Source: Eutreptiella sp. 'Long Island Sound 2002' (taxonomy: Eukaryota; Euglenozoa; Euglenophyceae; Eutreptiales; Eutreptiaceae). From it: a DNA stretch of 64,000 bases. This document shows, piece after piece, positions 33,201 through 43,091 of this stretch; the first letter of the stretch is position 1, and each line of letters opens with the position of its first letter. The notes below the pieces were generated by a model. The model saw only the letters and a list, made by a program, of their open reading frames with translations, was not told the DNA's origin and made no database searches. Made by a program: the position numbers and the translations under genes. The DNA is taken from contig OZ038380.1 in assembly GCA_964036045.1 (NCBI GenBank), positions 173,093,529-173,157,528 of the forward strand, given 5' to 3'.

Positions 33201-35035
33201 CACTTTGCCCACTTGTGGGCCACTTCTGATTTTGCCCCCCGCTCTCAAGCGGTGGGGATCCCCGATACGGCAGTGAAGAGGTAGCCATTTTGCCCACTTG
33301 TGGGCCACTTCTGATTTTGCCCCCCGCTCTGAAGCGGTGGGGATCCCCGATACGGCAGGGGTGAGGTAGCCATTTTGCCCACTTGTGGGCCACTTCTGAT
33401 TTTGCCCCCCGCTCTGAAGCGGTGGGGATCCCCGATACGGCAGGGGTGAGGTAGCCACTTTGCCCACTTGTGGGCCACTTCTGATTTTGCCCCCCGCTCT
33501 GAAGCGGTGGGGATCCCCGATACGGCAGGGGTGAGGTAGCCTCTTTGCCCACTTGTGGGCCACTTCTGATTTTGCCCCCCGCTCTCAAGCGGTGGGGATC
33601 CCCGATACGGCAGGGCTGAGGTAGCCAATTTGCCCACTGGTGGGCCACTTCTGATTTTGGCCCCCCGCTTTGAAGCGGTGGGGATCCCCGATACGGCAGG
33701 GGTGAGGTAGCCACTTTGCCCGCTTGTGGGCCACTTCTGATTTTGCCCCCCGCTCTGAAGCGGTGGGGATCCCCGATACGGCAGGGGTGAGGTAGCCATT
33801 TTGCCCACCTGTGGGCCACTTTTGTTTTTGCCCCCCGCTTTGAAGCGGTGGGGATCCCTGATACGGCAGGGGTGAGGTAGCCACTTTGCCCACTTGGGGG
33901 CCACTTCTGATTTTGCCCCCCGCTCTGAAGCGGTGGGGATCCCCGATACGGCAGGGGTGAGGTAGCCACTTTGCCCACTTGTGGGCCACTTCTGATTTTG
34001 CCCCCCGCTCTGAAGCGGTGGGGATCCCCGATACGGCAGGGGTGAGCCAGCCACTTTGCCCACTTGTGGGCCACTTCTGATTTTGCCCCCCAGGTAGCCA
34101 CTTTGCCTACTTGTGGGCCACTTCTGATTTTGCCCCCCGCTCTGAAGCGGTGGGGATCCCCGATACGGCAGGGGTGAGGTAGCCACTTTGCCCACTTGTG
34201 GGCCACTTCTGATTTTGCCCCCCGCTCTGAAGCGGTGGGGATCCCCGATACGGCAGGGGTGAGGTAGCCACTTTGCCCACTTGTGGGCCACTTCTGATTT
34301 TGCCCCCCGCTCTGAAGCGGTGGGGATCCCCGATACGGCAGGGGTGAGGTAGCCACTTTGCCCACTTGTGGGCCACTTCTGATTTTGCCCCCCGCTCTGA
34401 AGCGGTGGGGATCCCCGATACGGCAGGGGTGAGGTAGCCATTTTGCCCACTTGTGGGCCACTTCTGATTTTGCCCCCCGCTCTGAAGCGGTGGGGATCCC
34501 CAATACGGCAGGGGTGAGGTAGCCATTTTGCCCACTTGCGGGCCACTTCTGATTTTGCCCCCCGCTCTGAAGCGGTGGGGATCCCCGATACGGCAGGGGT
34601 GAGGTAGCCACTTTGCCCACTTGTGGGCCACTTCTGATTTTGCCCCCCGCTTTGAAGCGGTGGGGATCCCCGATACGGCATGGTTGAGGTAGCCACTTTG
34701 TCCAGTTGTCGGCCACTTCTGATTTTGCCCCCCGCTCTGAAGCGGTGGGGATCCCCGATACGGCAGGGGTGAGGTAGCCATTTTGCCCACTTGTGGGCCA
34801 CTTCTGATTTTGCCCCCCGTTCTGAAGCTGTGGGGATCCCCGATACGGCAGGGGTGAGGTAGCCACTTTGCCCACTTGTGGGCCACTTCTGATTTTGCCC
34901 CCCGCTCTGAAGCGGTGGGGATCCCCGATACGGCAGGGGTGAGGTCGCCACTTTGCCCACTTGTGGGCCACTTCTGATTTTGCCCCCCGCTCTGAAGCGG
35001 TGGGGATCCCCGATACGGCAGGGGTGAGGTAGGTT
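30231..35035. repeat. 85-bp minisatellite, about 55 units, with higher-order duplication
   Basis: A lead-in (gttaaggac … gcccctagaggccttttt … ggccatgtct) shared with 59527-59600 precedes ~55 units of 85 bp. Each unit has cccccgctctgaagcggtgg (a hairpin), the palindrome ggggatcccc, then gcaggggtgaggtagcca and gcccacttgtgggc. 85 is not divisible by 3 and the unit has no minus-strand stop in any frame, so long minus ORFs (up to 918 codons at 32443-35199) are artefacts. A block near 31.6-32.4 kb recurs 1664 bp downstream, and a 510-bp (6-unit) block repeats at 30.43/30.94 kb. Confidence 0.92.
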
Positions 35036-35566
35036 TTGGAACTCTTTGAAAATGACGAGACAGTCCGGAGGTCACCGGCCGAGGTGAAGAGGACGCGGTC
35101 CACGCGAGGAGATGGCGAGGCAGAGAAGGACAACGCCGAAGGAGCACGGGCGGTCGGTGCTAGGCGCCTGGACGGAGGATGTCCGAAATCCCGGCGCACA
35201 CATCACACGGAAACCACGGAGGCGAGAACACCAGAGGACATCAGGCCTCCTGGGGGCACGAGGTCCGTGAACCCAATGCTGGCACGGGGTAGGGCATCCA
35301 GCGCCTCACAGGACGCCCCCGACACCTCCAGAGAAGCCCCCATTGACGTCGATGAGCAGCAGGACGTGGAGTTGGGTCCCCCGCCACGTCGAGAGGCCGA
35401 TGGGGTAGTAAGCCCTTCCGGGCCCGTTCGTGCGGGAGGACAATTCGAGGGACGACCACGGGGTTTCACGACGTGGAGGACACGGCCCCGAACCACTGCG
35501 GGTCTCGGAGCCAAGCACCTGGCAGCGCTCCCCCGACGTGCAGCCGGCGGCACTGGTAAACGTTGA
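35036..35566 (+). CDS. Disordered leader region upstream of an RT (element 4)
   Basis: A 176-aa ORF rich in Arg, Glu, Pro and Gly without a domain, starting where the minisatellite ends. It parallels the disordered region before the RT in element 1 (8109-8800). Its TGA overlaps the start of the RT frame, so it may be the N-terminal part of the RT polyprotein or the product of an earlier overlapping ORF. Confidence 0.4.
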   Translation: MELFENDETVRRSPAEVKRTRSTRGDGEAEKDNAEGARAVGARRLDGGCPKSRRTHHTETTEARTPEDIRPPGGTRSVNPMLARGRASSASQDAPDTSREAPIDVDEQQDVELGPPPRREADGVVSPSGPVRAGGQFEGRPRGFTTWRTRPRTTAGLGAKHLAALPRRAAGGTGKR

Positions 35567-37126
35567 GTGCCCTTTGGGAAAGGGCTGGAGAGAGCCTGAT
35601 CCAATCGGAGCGCGGTCAGCGCTGGCTAGACGAAATTTCTCAAGGCCTGAGACTGAGTGGTAACCTGAGGGACTTGCTACACCGGCGAATCTGTTTCCTG
35701 TTCATCCAAGGGGAGAGGGTAGCGAGAGACCTGGGTATGGTGGATGTAGATGACCAATTAATTGCAGGTTTGGACTCCCTCCGGGGGGATGTATGGTCCT
35801 GTGTGTTGCGGGATTCCACCTCCCCGGTTACCCTCCTCCTCGACCCGTCTGTGTTGGCTAGGGGGCTGGGGCCGGTGGGCAATATCCCCATGCCGGAATT
35901 CTTGTGGGATTTCCTTGCCCCGCTCGATTTTCAGGAAGTGACGGCTCGTGATTTGGGGGAGATGCCAGAGATCTCCCCCGAGGGCCTCATTATGGCACGT
36001 GCTTTGGTTAGGGACGGGGTCCTCCAGCAATGTGCTGAGGGGGGGGGGGGGTCCCCTGGGGCCCAACGGCTACTTGTTCCGCATCCCCAAGAATACCGTG
36101 AGGGCTTCCATGATTGTGCATTTGGTGCGCCTGAATAAGTGCCACTGTTTTGAGCTGCCACGTTTTAGTTTACCCTTGGTGGAGGATCTTGCCTTCCTTA
36201 TACAAGCCCACAATATGGGCTCCCCCAGGCTCTCGCTGGGGTCACCGTGTCTGGACCACTTGAATGACCCCTTCTTACCTGAACTTGACAGTTTGCGTCT
36301 TTTGGCGGAACCGGGTGCACCCCTCCTGGCCTGTCACATTGACCTTACCAACGCTTTTTGGTCATTGACTTTGCCGGAGCCCTATAAAAATAGCTTTAGA
36401 GTGCGCATCGACGGTAAATCTTATGCTTTTTCTTGCCTACCTTTTGGTTGGCGTTTTTCACCGGTCATATGCCAATACGTGCTTGCCTTTGTGACCAGTT
36501 CGGTGGATACCAGTGGGGTCATAGTCTTGCACTACTTGGACGACTTCCTGGTTGTCGGGTACGGTAAAACCAGGGTAGGATCGGTGGCACAACACCTGTG
36601 CGATGCTCTGCGTAGGGCAGGAGCTGTTATCAGCACTAAAAGTGTCCTGGAGCCGGTACCTGAAATCCAGTGGTTGGGTAAGTGGCTGGTGCTGTCTGGC
36701 GGTGGTTTGGGGGTCTTCCCTAAGGGGCAAGGGGCTGCTTTGCTTGGCCTCTGGATCCGCGCTACGGTGCTGCCCCTTACCCGCAAACACGCCCGCAAGA
36801 TCCTAGGTCGTTTTATTTGGAGCTTGCGCCCGACAGTGGGGTTCGCCCCCTTTTTGAGTGGATGGTGGGCCCAAGCAGCGAGGAGCCACAATATGCCTGA
36901 ATTGCGTTTTGCTTTGTTCGTAAAACGATCACTAGACGTGATCCTTCCAAGTTTGGGGTCTCAACTATATAAAGTGGAGGCACACCATTTGAGAGATGTT
37001 TACACACAATCTTCCCTACCAGATAATGCTGAGATTGTTGTGTATTACTCGTGGCTTACCCAGACAGCTTTGAGTGCGGACTGGGATGTTATGGGTGCGG
37101 CGTGGGTTGTGTGTGATTCATTGTGA
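35563..37126 (+). pseudogene. Reverse transcriptase of a third YR-type retroelement (element 4)
   Basis: The RT N-terminal region (to about 36038) is in one frame (ARGLGPVGNIPMPEFLWDFL; compare RGLGAVGNYTISDELWCELA in element 1). After a G13 run (36039-36051) it continues in another: FRIPKNTVRASMIVHLVRLN, CHIDLTNAFWSLTLP, LPFGWRFSP and HYLDDFLVVGYG. The thumb and the start of RNase H follow, but RNase H stops at about 37126 before its later acidic residues, so it is truncated. Reading across the G-run restores one RT. The start is uncertain (non-ATG). Confidence 0.85.
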
Positions 37127-37159
37127 AATGCGTCATCTGCGCAGTGGGATTGTAGGTAG

Positions 37160-38443
37160 GTGTTAGCTGAATCATGGGCACGCCGTACTTTGGAAGCAGC
37201 ATCCATTGATATGGTCTATGCCCCTCCCTTGCTTGCGGCGCAAGTATATAATGTGTGCAATACACATTGGGTGGTGCACTTGTTGTTGGTTTCCCCAACA
37301 CGCACCTACTTATGCCCTGTGCTCGATCCGATGTGTAACAGGCCGTACATAGTGGGTGCAAACACTGAGGAGCTAGCCATAGTCAACCTCATTGTTGAAC
37401 AAGAGGGCATTGAGCCAAGGCCGCAGAAGAAGTGGGACAGGTTTTGGGGTGACTTTGGCAGTGTAGCTTTTGCCATAGCCCCCCTCTACTCCACCTTCCT
37501 ACATCAAGTGGATGGTGTGAGCTGCCATCGTGCCTACCTTCTGATGTTGCATTGCCTTTTGTCTAGGCGTGTTGTCAACGGCAGCATGCAATTTCCACAA
37601 GATAGATTGTGGTTGTTGTGTGAGATTGCACAGGCCGCTTTGCACTATCGCTATTCTGCACATGCCTCCCCTATCCAGACCACACCGAGTTGGGCCATTG
37701 TATTGGCATTCGCGTTGGGTGACCGGCGTGCGGTCGACAAGCCGCCTTTAGTAGATGAGGTCCGTCCAAAGGTGGTGATCCGTGGCACAGAATTTTTTGT
37801 TCCGGAGCATTACCCCAAAGATGCCTACGGTAGATTGCTGTATGACAAAAAATTGATTGAAGAGTTGGATATGAAGACCACGGACGTGCTTCGCAACATG
37901 TGCAAGCACAATCCGCCCTCAGCACAACCCACCTACAAAGATAAAAATAAAAAAAGCGGACCGCATCTGCAACCGTGTGTTTTGCGACTTCATATAAAGC
38001 ACACATGTGTGCACCCGTGTATGTTTGATCTAACAGCACCAACGTTGGCCATGGCTCTGCCGGGATGTCTTGTTTTATTGCTCCCTGTTTTGTTCCTAGT
38101 GCCACGGCCCAGTGAGGACTTTTTCGTTGAGCTTGGTTCCGCTTCTGCTCAGCTTGCGATACGCAGTTTGACCCGGGTGGGGCTCCATTTACACAAGTGG
38201 CCTAGAATCAGGGGGCACCATGCCCTTAAACAAAAGTACCACCTACCGTTGACCCCCCCACCACATAAACTTTGTTTTTTCCGTTCAAATTCAAGTCCAA
38301 ATTTGTGTCTACCTAGTAACCTAGTAAAACAAATTTCGAATTTTTTGGGTTTTTTTGACCTAGTAAAACAATGTTTTTTTAAGAAAAACATTCTTTACTT
38401 GGTTTTACTACGTTTTGCTGGGTTTTACTACAGCGCGTACTAG
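37160..38443 (+). CDS. Ulp1/C48-like cysteine protease with conserved C-terminal module (copy 1)
   Basis: A 427-aa frame, first ATG at 37211. It shows the C48 catalytic layout: His36-Trp37 (NTHWVVHLLL), Asp56 (PVLDP), Gln116 and Cys122 (HQVDGVSCHRAYLL), with Gln six residues before Cys as in Ulp1/SENP proteases. At about residues 205-245 is a module (VVIRGTEFFVPEHYPKDAYG, then RLLYDKKLIEEL) that recurs after the protease at 60.3 kb. Beyond about residue 260 the frame runs into non-coding-looking A/T-rich repeat. It lies 34 bp after the truncated RT. It may process element or host SUMO-like substrates; the substrate is unknown. Confidence 0.7.
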   Translation: MLAESWARRTLEAASIDMVYAPPLLAAQVYNVCNTHWVVHLLLVSPTRTYLCPVLDPMCNRPYIVGANTEELAIVNLIVEQEGIEPRPQKKWDRFWGDFGSVAFAIAPLYSTFLHQVDGVSCHRAYLLMLHCLLSRRVVNGSMQFPQDRLWLLCEIAQAALHYRYSAHASPIQTTPSWAIVLAFALGDRRAVDKPPLVDEVRPKVVIRGTEFFVPEHYPKDAYGRLLYDKKLIEELDMKTTDVLRNMCKHNPPSAQPTYKDKNKKSGPHLQPCVLRLHIKHTCVHPCMFDLTAPTLAMALPGCLVLLLPVLFLVPRPSEDFFVELGSASAQLAIRSLTRVGLHLHKWPRIRGHHALKQKYHLPLTPPPHKLCFFRSNSSPNLCLPSNLVKQISNFLGFFDLVKQCFFKKNILYLVLLRFAGFYYSAY

Positions 38444-38455
38444 GTTTTACCAAAT
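38280..38455. repeat. Inverted array of (c)tagtaaaac motifs
   Basis: Plus-strand ctagtaaaac/ctagtaac motifs at about 38312-38370 face inverted gttttacta motifs at about 38400-38452, forming a large imperfect palindrome. It follows the protease gene and could mark the right end of the composite element, although its sequence differs from the right end at 61.6 kb. Confidence 0.5.
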
Positions 38456-39943
38456 GCCCTTCTTTGGTTCTACTTCCTTGGCCAAGAAAGGCTGTTGCAC
38501 AAACCGAATCTAGAAGCAAAGCCGAGATCCATTCGGGGGCCCCACTGCGGAGAGACAAGCATGCAACACCAAGTGGATATATTGTGACAGCAACCGTGGT
38601 ATGGAAAGATGGGTATTTGGCGCTACTGCAGGGGTGGAAGTCAAAAGTTTGTTGGACCACAAGGTAGTGTGGGTATGCTTGTCCACGTGGGTATCGTCTC
38701 ACGCATCTGCCCTTGCGTACCACTAAAGTGTCTACGTCGTGCACTATTTGATTTCTGTCCTTCAAGGCGGCTGTTTTAAACATTTCAAAAACAAACACAT
38801 GTTCTGCATTCCAAAACTCTTCATATTGTGTCCATGCCATGGGGAAAGGATTAAACGGCAATGGGGCAATGTGTGACATTTTCCTTGATAAAATGCAGAA
38901 AACCCAAGAATGGTGTGAACAAAGATACTATCTTCCCCCGTCTGCCCTGATTGAGGGAGTTAGGACAGGAGAGTTCGCGTCAATCTTTGTGACCCCGGAG
39001 GGATGGGGCAGGGAGGAGTCTGAGTGCGTGTTTCGCTGAGCCCACTTTATAAGGGGGTTGGACTCCTCAGGAGGAGCCCTGGGCAACCCCAGTCCTCAGA
39101 TTTTTCTTTCTCCCCCTCCACTAGCTCGCTTCTCCAAAAAAGGGTGTCACCTTTGTCCTCTATAGGACATACCTACATGGACGTCACAGTTGAGCGCACT
39201 AGGGAACCACCCCCTAGGCCATGCCCGTGCCCCTTTCTTCCCCCGTAGGGGGCGGTGGGATTTAGTTCCGGGGAGCGCTTTGGGAGAGGATGGGGATGGT
39301 GAAAAAAGGTTTGCGCCGGGGGGGAGGGGGGGTTAGATGACAAAACCCTTGTAAAGTTGACCATAGAGTCAGATTTTTGTTGTTGTACTGGAATTTCTGG
39401 ATGGCTGACCCAAAGCCACTTAAGGCGTGCTTGGATCCCCGTGTGGGAACTCCAACTAACCTACCAACTACCCAACACCGACAAGGGAAGCCATGGGGGA
39501 TTTGTCACAAGCTAGACCCCGTGTGATTACCCTGCCCGTTCGGGCCACGGCACTAATACTATGAGCCTATTTGATAAACAAATTTTGGAATGCGGGCCAT
39601 GTGATGTCAAAGGGCCAACCCCTGTCCATGTACAAACAACCCAGTGGGACCACGGGGGCCGATCCTGGTCAGGACCCGACCCCAAAGGGGGCGGGTAGCC
39701 CCCCCCCCCCCCCTCTATAGACCCCAAAATGGTTGTAAAGAACAATGGGTTTTGTGGGCGCCGGAGGTTTTGTTTAGGCATACGGCGGGGGGAAATATTT
39801 TTGTTCGACCCTATGTGTCTGTACTCAAAATACTCAGAATTTTATGGAGAATTCAACAATGGCTGAAAAGCACAAAAAAAGATTTTGACCCTGACCCGGC
39901 CTCCGGGTCGGACCTTGGCTGATGGGTGCCTGAGTTCATGGGC
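38456..39943. other. No gene recognised
   Basis: Short ORFs without domains; the longest (38379-38879, minus) has no recognisable motif. Confidence 0.4.
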
Positions 39944-40612
39944 AAATCACCTCGAAGAGAGGTTGTTAGATCAAGCGCAGGGGCGGGCGTCGTATACCCC
40001 CCTTTTTGGGGGTCATTCGCTCAGCATACCCCAAGGCGTGATATTGGATGTCCAACCCCTTGTAAAATCATTATTTTGCCCAATAAGACCATCCCCCAAT
40101 GGGTTTTTTGATTCTGAGGCCTCTATCCCCTAAAACTGGATATCACCTTTTTGAGGGGGGTGTGGGGGTGGGGGTGGGGGGTGGGGGGGGGGGTTCAAAA
40201 GTTTTCGCTCAGAAGGCTCCAAGCAGAGGCATATCGCTATCACACCACCGCCGGTTGAAAGGTAACGCTGCCGACGCAAAGTTATCGGTCGGCGGTTCAA
40301 ATCCTGGTCGGCCGACTGTCGGCGGCGGCGGTGGCGGCGGTGCCGTATTCACGCGACCGGGGTTCGAACCGCCGACCATTAAGACCCCGGTCAGCTGCAT
40401 TACCATTCGGCCGCTGCTTGCTCTGAGGCGAAAGGTCTCCCCACTGCTTGGGGCTGCGTCTGCCACTGACAAAAAACCTAAACTGTGTGTTTCTGTCTGA
40501 CCAAAAACCTAAACTGTGTGTTTCTGTCTGACTGACTGCTGGCTTGGCTAAGGGACTGATTGGCTGACTGTCAACCTCTCTTCGAGGTGCACTGCCGAAG
40601 GCAATAGAATTT
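39944..40612 (+). mobile_element. Inverted-repeat element with paired tRNA-like units (copy 3)
   Basis: Left end aaatcacctcgaagagaggt; right end acctctcttcgaggtg followed by cactgccgaaggcaatag. Same subterminal blocks as copies 1 and 2. A 32-bp stretch ending 'gtgtgtttctgtctga' is tandemly duplicated at about 40470-40530. No protein is encoded. Confidence 0.8.
40250..40417. other. Convergent pair of tRNA-like Pol III promoter units (copy 3)
   Basis: Plus-strand A-box-like tgaaaggtaacgctgcc and B box ggttcaaatcc (40293). Minus-strand A-box-like cggccgaatggtaatgc and B box ggttcgaaccccgg (complement of 40357-40370). Both arms share gtcggcggttc, so the core folds as an inverted repeat around a ggc-repeat centre. 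Canonical tRNA stems do not form. Confidence 0.65.
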
Positions 40613-41621
40613 TTTTTTGAAAAATGTTTTAGATCACTTGTGCATATTCAAAATGATCAGCGTGTCATGGGGATCATTTTGAGGTATGTATGTTGGGGTA
40701 CCCACCGACCCCCCCCCCCACCCCTGGGGAGCCCGGCGGCTGACCGCCCGACTCGCCGACCCCCAAGGTTTGGGTCAACCAAGGGGGGGGGGTCCCCGCC
40801 TCCCTACCCCCCTACAGCCCCCAAAACTGTCGCACACCCCTCGGGGTCACACATTGGCTGGCGGCGGCCCCCATGAGTGGGACTCTCCACCAGGCACACC
40901 AACCCCTTCCCGACTCCTCCAGCTGACTGCTTCCAATGCCAGCAACATGGTTGTTACCTTTGTCCCCAACGAAGTCAAAAATGTAGCACGGTATCGGCTC
41001 TCATCGGCAGTAGCCACGGAGAACCTTGGCGCTGAGAGATGTCCCGAAACGTGGTGGTTCTTGACACTGCGGCGCTCTGCCACTAGGGGCTTACACTACC
41101 CTCCAAGGGGCCTGTGGAGAGCCCCGCTCCCGGCGTGGAGCTCGCTATACGAGCTGTAAGTGTGCACCTCCAAGACCTCCCCAAAGTGGCTGACTCGCAT
41201 TTTGTTCGTGTCAATTTTGGTTCAGTCTTTCGATTTTTTGACTTGATACCTTCAACGTGTCATTGTTGTGACCTTCGCTTATTACACAATAGAGCGAGAA
41301 CGTGTGGTAATTGCGGGGATCCACTGTATCTTATGCCAGAGTCGCCCATGTTTCCAAGAACTGTCTTGAGTGCTCTATCAACTTCTGGAGTCAATCCAAA
41401 AAAACAATAGAGCAAGAACGTGTGGTAAGTGATTTGTTTGCACATGTGCCAAATTGTAACCTTTGCACCGTGTGGTTGCAGAAATTCATCAATAATGGCT
41501 GGTAATCGAGCTTGCAGCCCAGTCTTGACCTGCCGAAGCGAACGTTGCCGGTGCTCTCGCACAGTGTACACATCCTGACTCCAGAAACCCGGCAATCATT
41601 CAGCGATCACTGACTCGAATC
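40613..41621. other. No gene recognised; dispersed repeat at the left
   Basis: About 40640-40760 is a reverse-complement match to about 54600-54735, sharing the palindromic block caaaatgatc … gatcattttg. The rest (40760-41621) has no recognisable gene. Confidence 0.4.
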
Positions 41622-43091
41622 ATGCCACTGGTCCAGAATGGAAGTAATTGCACACGAGGGGCAACCCCCCGAAATGAAATTACACGCCTCGGATCACGAG
41701 CCTGTATGCAGACCGTTGTGTTTGTACTTGCTCTGCTCTCACCCTGTGCAACTCAAAGCTCACGACCCTGCAGCCTCCAAGACAAGATCCGCACAGTCCT
41801 GCCAAGAGACTGGCCCATTGATCAGCACAACAACACTGTACGACTGCGATGGGACCACAACACTCAAACCTACATTATTTCGGTGGCTCACTGGGAGCCG
41901 TCAAAGGGAGACAAGGTCTTGGAACTGATTTCTCCGCACGGTCGGACAGGCAATCAGATGAAACAATGTATCGGAGCAGTGTTCGAGGGTATGATGTGCC
42001 AGGCGGTTGTGCGGTGCGATGCACTGCAGAGGCGGAGCTGGAACGTGTATGGCATCAAATACATCGATGCGCGGATGTCTGCAAGACACCGCAATTGCAG
42101 AGAATGGGTATTCAAAGAGATAATAAGACACAAACAGTCCACGTATTGGGTTGAAATCCCCAAGGAGGAGAAGGAAGCCTTCACTAATGTGAGAACGGCG
42201 ATAGGAAGAGCAATTCTGGGCTACTTTGGAGCTTTGCGGCGCGGAATTGTGTTTGGCAAGCGATGTGATAGCATGCTGCAAACAGACCAGATGCTTGTCG
42301 GCCATGTGCGAGGAGGTGATTTGTTCATTAAGGGCAACGTCACACAGTTCAAAGACTCTCCCAAGGTCCCACGGTCCGTACTGCGGCGGAAAGGACAGCC
42401 GCCCCTCAGGTTCTTCACAAACATCGCTCGGATGTACAACGCAAGTCGAATCTATGGCCAAGACGAGCGCAACCCGGTGGTTGGCGCACTCCACAATATG
42501 TCGAAAAGGGGTGATGCAACCCTGGGCACAAAGCTGGAAGTGCGCGTCAGCAGACCGCTTGATGAGGTGATGTCAGATCTTCTTTGTGCCTCAAACGTCG
42601 TGATGTCACACCTGTCCTCAATGTTCATGGTGATTGGTGCTTCTTGGAATCTTCGGAAGTTCTACCTGTCGGGGTGTGATAAGCTTGACAAATACATGCC
42701 GGCGCCTGCGAGCGCCACGTACGTGCTTGCTGTGGACAACTACACAGTCTTCGAGCACTGGGACCTCACGGATGCGCAACTTGCGGAGATGGTGGACGAG
42801 AGGCGTGCCATAGTCGCTGAAGAGCCGCGTCAGTGTTTCAGATGCGCAGCATTTCCACGTGGGAACAACACGTCGCAAAGTCCCCCCGTGGATGCGTTGA
42901 GAGTACAGAAAACAAGTGCTGCAGAGCAGCGTATTCGGAAGACCAATCAGCACAGAACCCAGAGCATGGTCCCCCATGCCGCAAATGCCACGAAGCGTAA
43001 AAGGATCCCCGCCAAACAGCCCTGCGATGCAACCAGACAAGCAGGTCATGTGCCGTGTCCAAAAGGGAAGGAGGCAACCGCGGCGAGATAA
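41622..43091 (+). CDS. Fucosyltransferase-like glycosyltransferase (GT-B)
   Basis: 489 aa from the first ATG. A second ATG (41706) starts a good signal-peptide/anchor sequence (MQTVVFVLALLSPCATQ). HGRTGNQMKQ (106-115) matches the G-R-x-G-N-Q donor-site motif, and GHVRGGDLF (227-235) matches HxRxGD of α-1,2- and related fucosyltransferases (GT11-like). LCASNVVMSHLSSMF (321-335) fits the third conserved region. The protein probably acts in the Golgi or ER lumen using GDP-sugar, likely GDP-fucose. The last ~90 residues are basic, Cys-containing and unrelated to the family. No intron is visible; acceptor specificity is unknown. Confidence 0.75.
   Translation: MPLVQNGSNCTRGATPRNEITRLGSRACMQTVVFVLALLSPCATQSSRPCSLQDKIRTVLPRDWPIDQHNNTVRLRWDHNTQTYIISVAHWEPSKGDKVLELISPHGRTGNQMKQCIGAVFEGMMCQAVVRCDALQRRSWNVYGIKYIDARMSARHRNCREWVFKEIIRHKQSTYWVEIPKEEKEAFTNVRTAIGRAILGYFGALRRGIVFGKRCDSMLQTDQMLVGHVRGGDLFIKGNVTQFKDSPKVPRSVLRRKGQPPLRFFTNIARMYNASRIYGQDERNPVVGALHNMSKRGDATLGTKLEVRVSRPLDEVMSDLLCASNVVMSHLSSMFMVIGASWNLRKFYLSGCDKLDKYMPAPASATYVLAVDNYTVFEHWDLTDAQLAEMVDERRAIVAEEPRQCFRCAAFPRGNNTSQSPPVDALRVQKTSAAEQRIRKTNQHRTQSMVPHAANATKRKRIPAKQPCDATRQAGHVPCPKGKEATAAR

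Noticed and set aside
30355-35035. CRISPR-like array
   Set aside because: Units are contiguous 85-bp near-identical repeats without unique spacers, in a eukaryotic context with no cas genes.
30258-35199. Very long minus-strand ORFs (433 to 918 codons) with periodic peptides
   Set aside because: They are the 85-bp minisatellite read in cycling frames. All three minus frames are open, the peptides in different frames are permutations of the same repeat, and the ORFs start and end where units vary or the array stops.
19612-40417. Calling genuine tRNA genes at the tRNA-like cores
   Set aside because: A and B boxes are good, but the T- and acceptor-stem sequences do not pair and no credible anticodon arm is seen; the units are tRNA-derived repeats.
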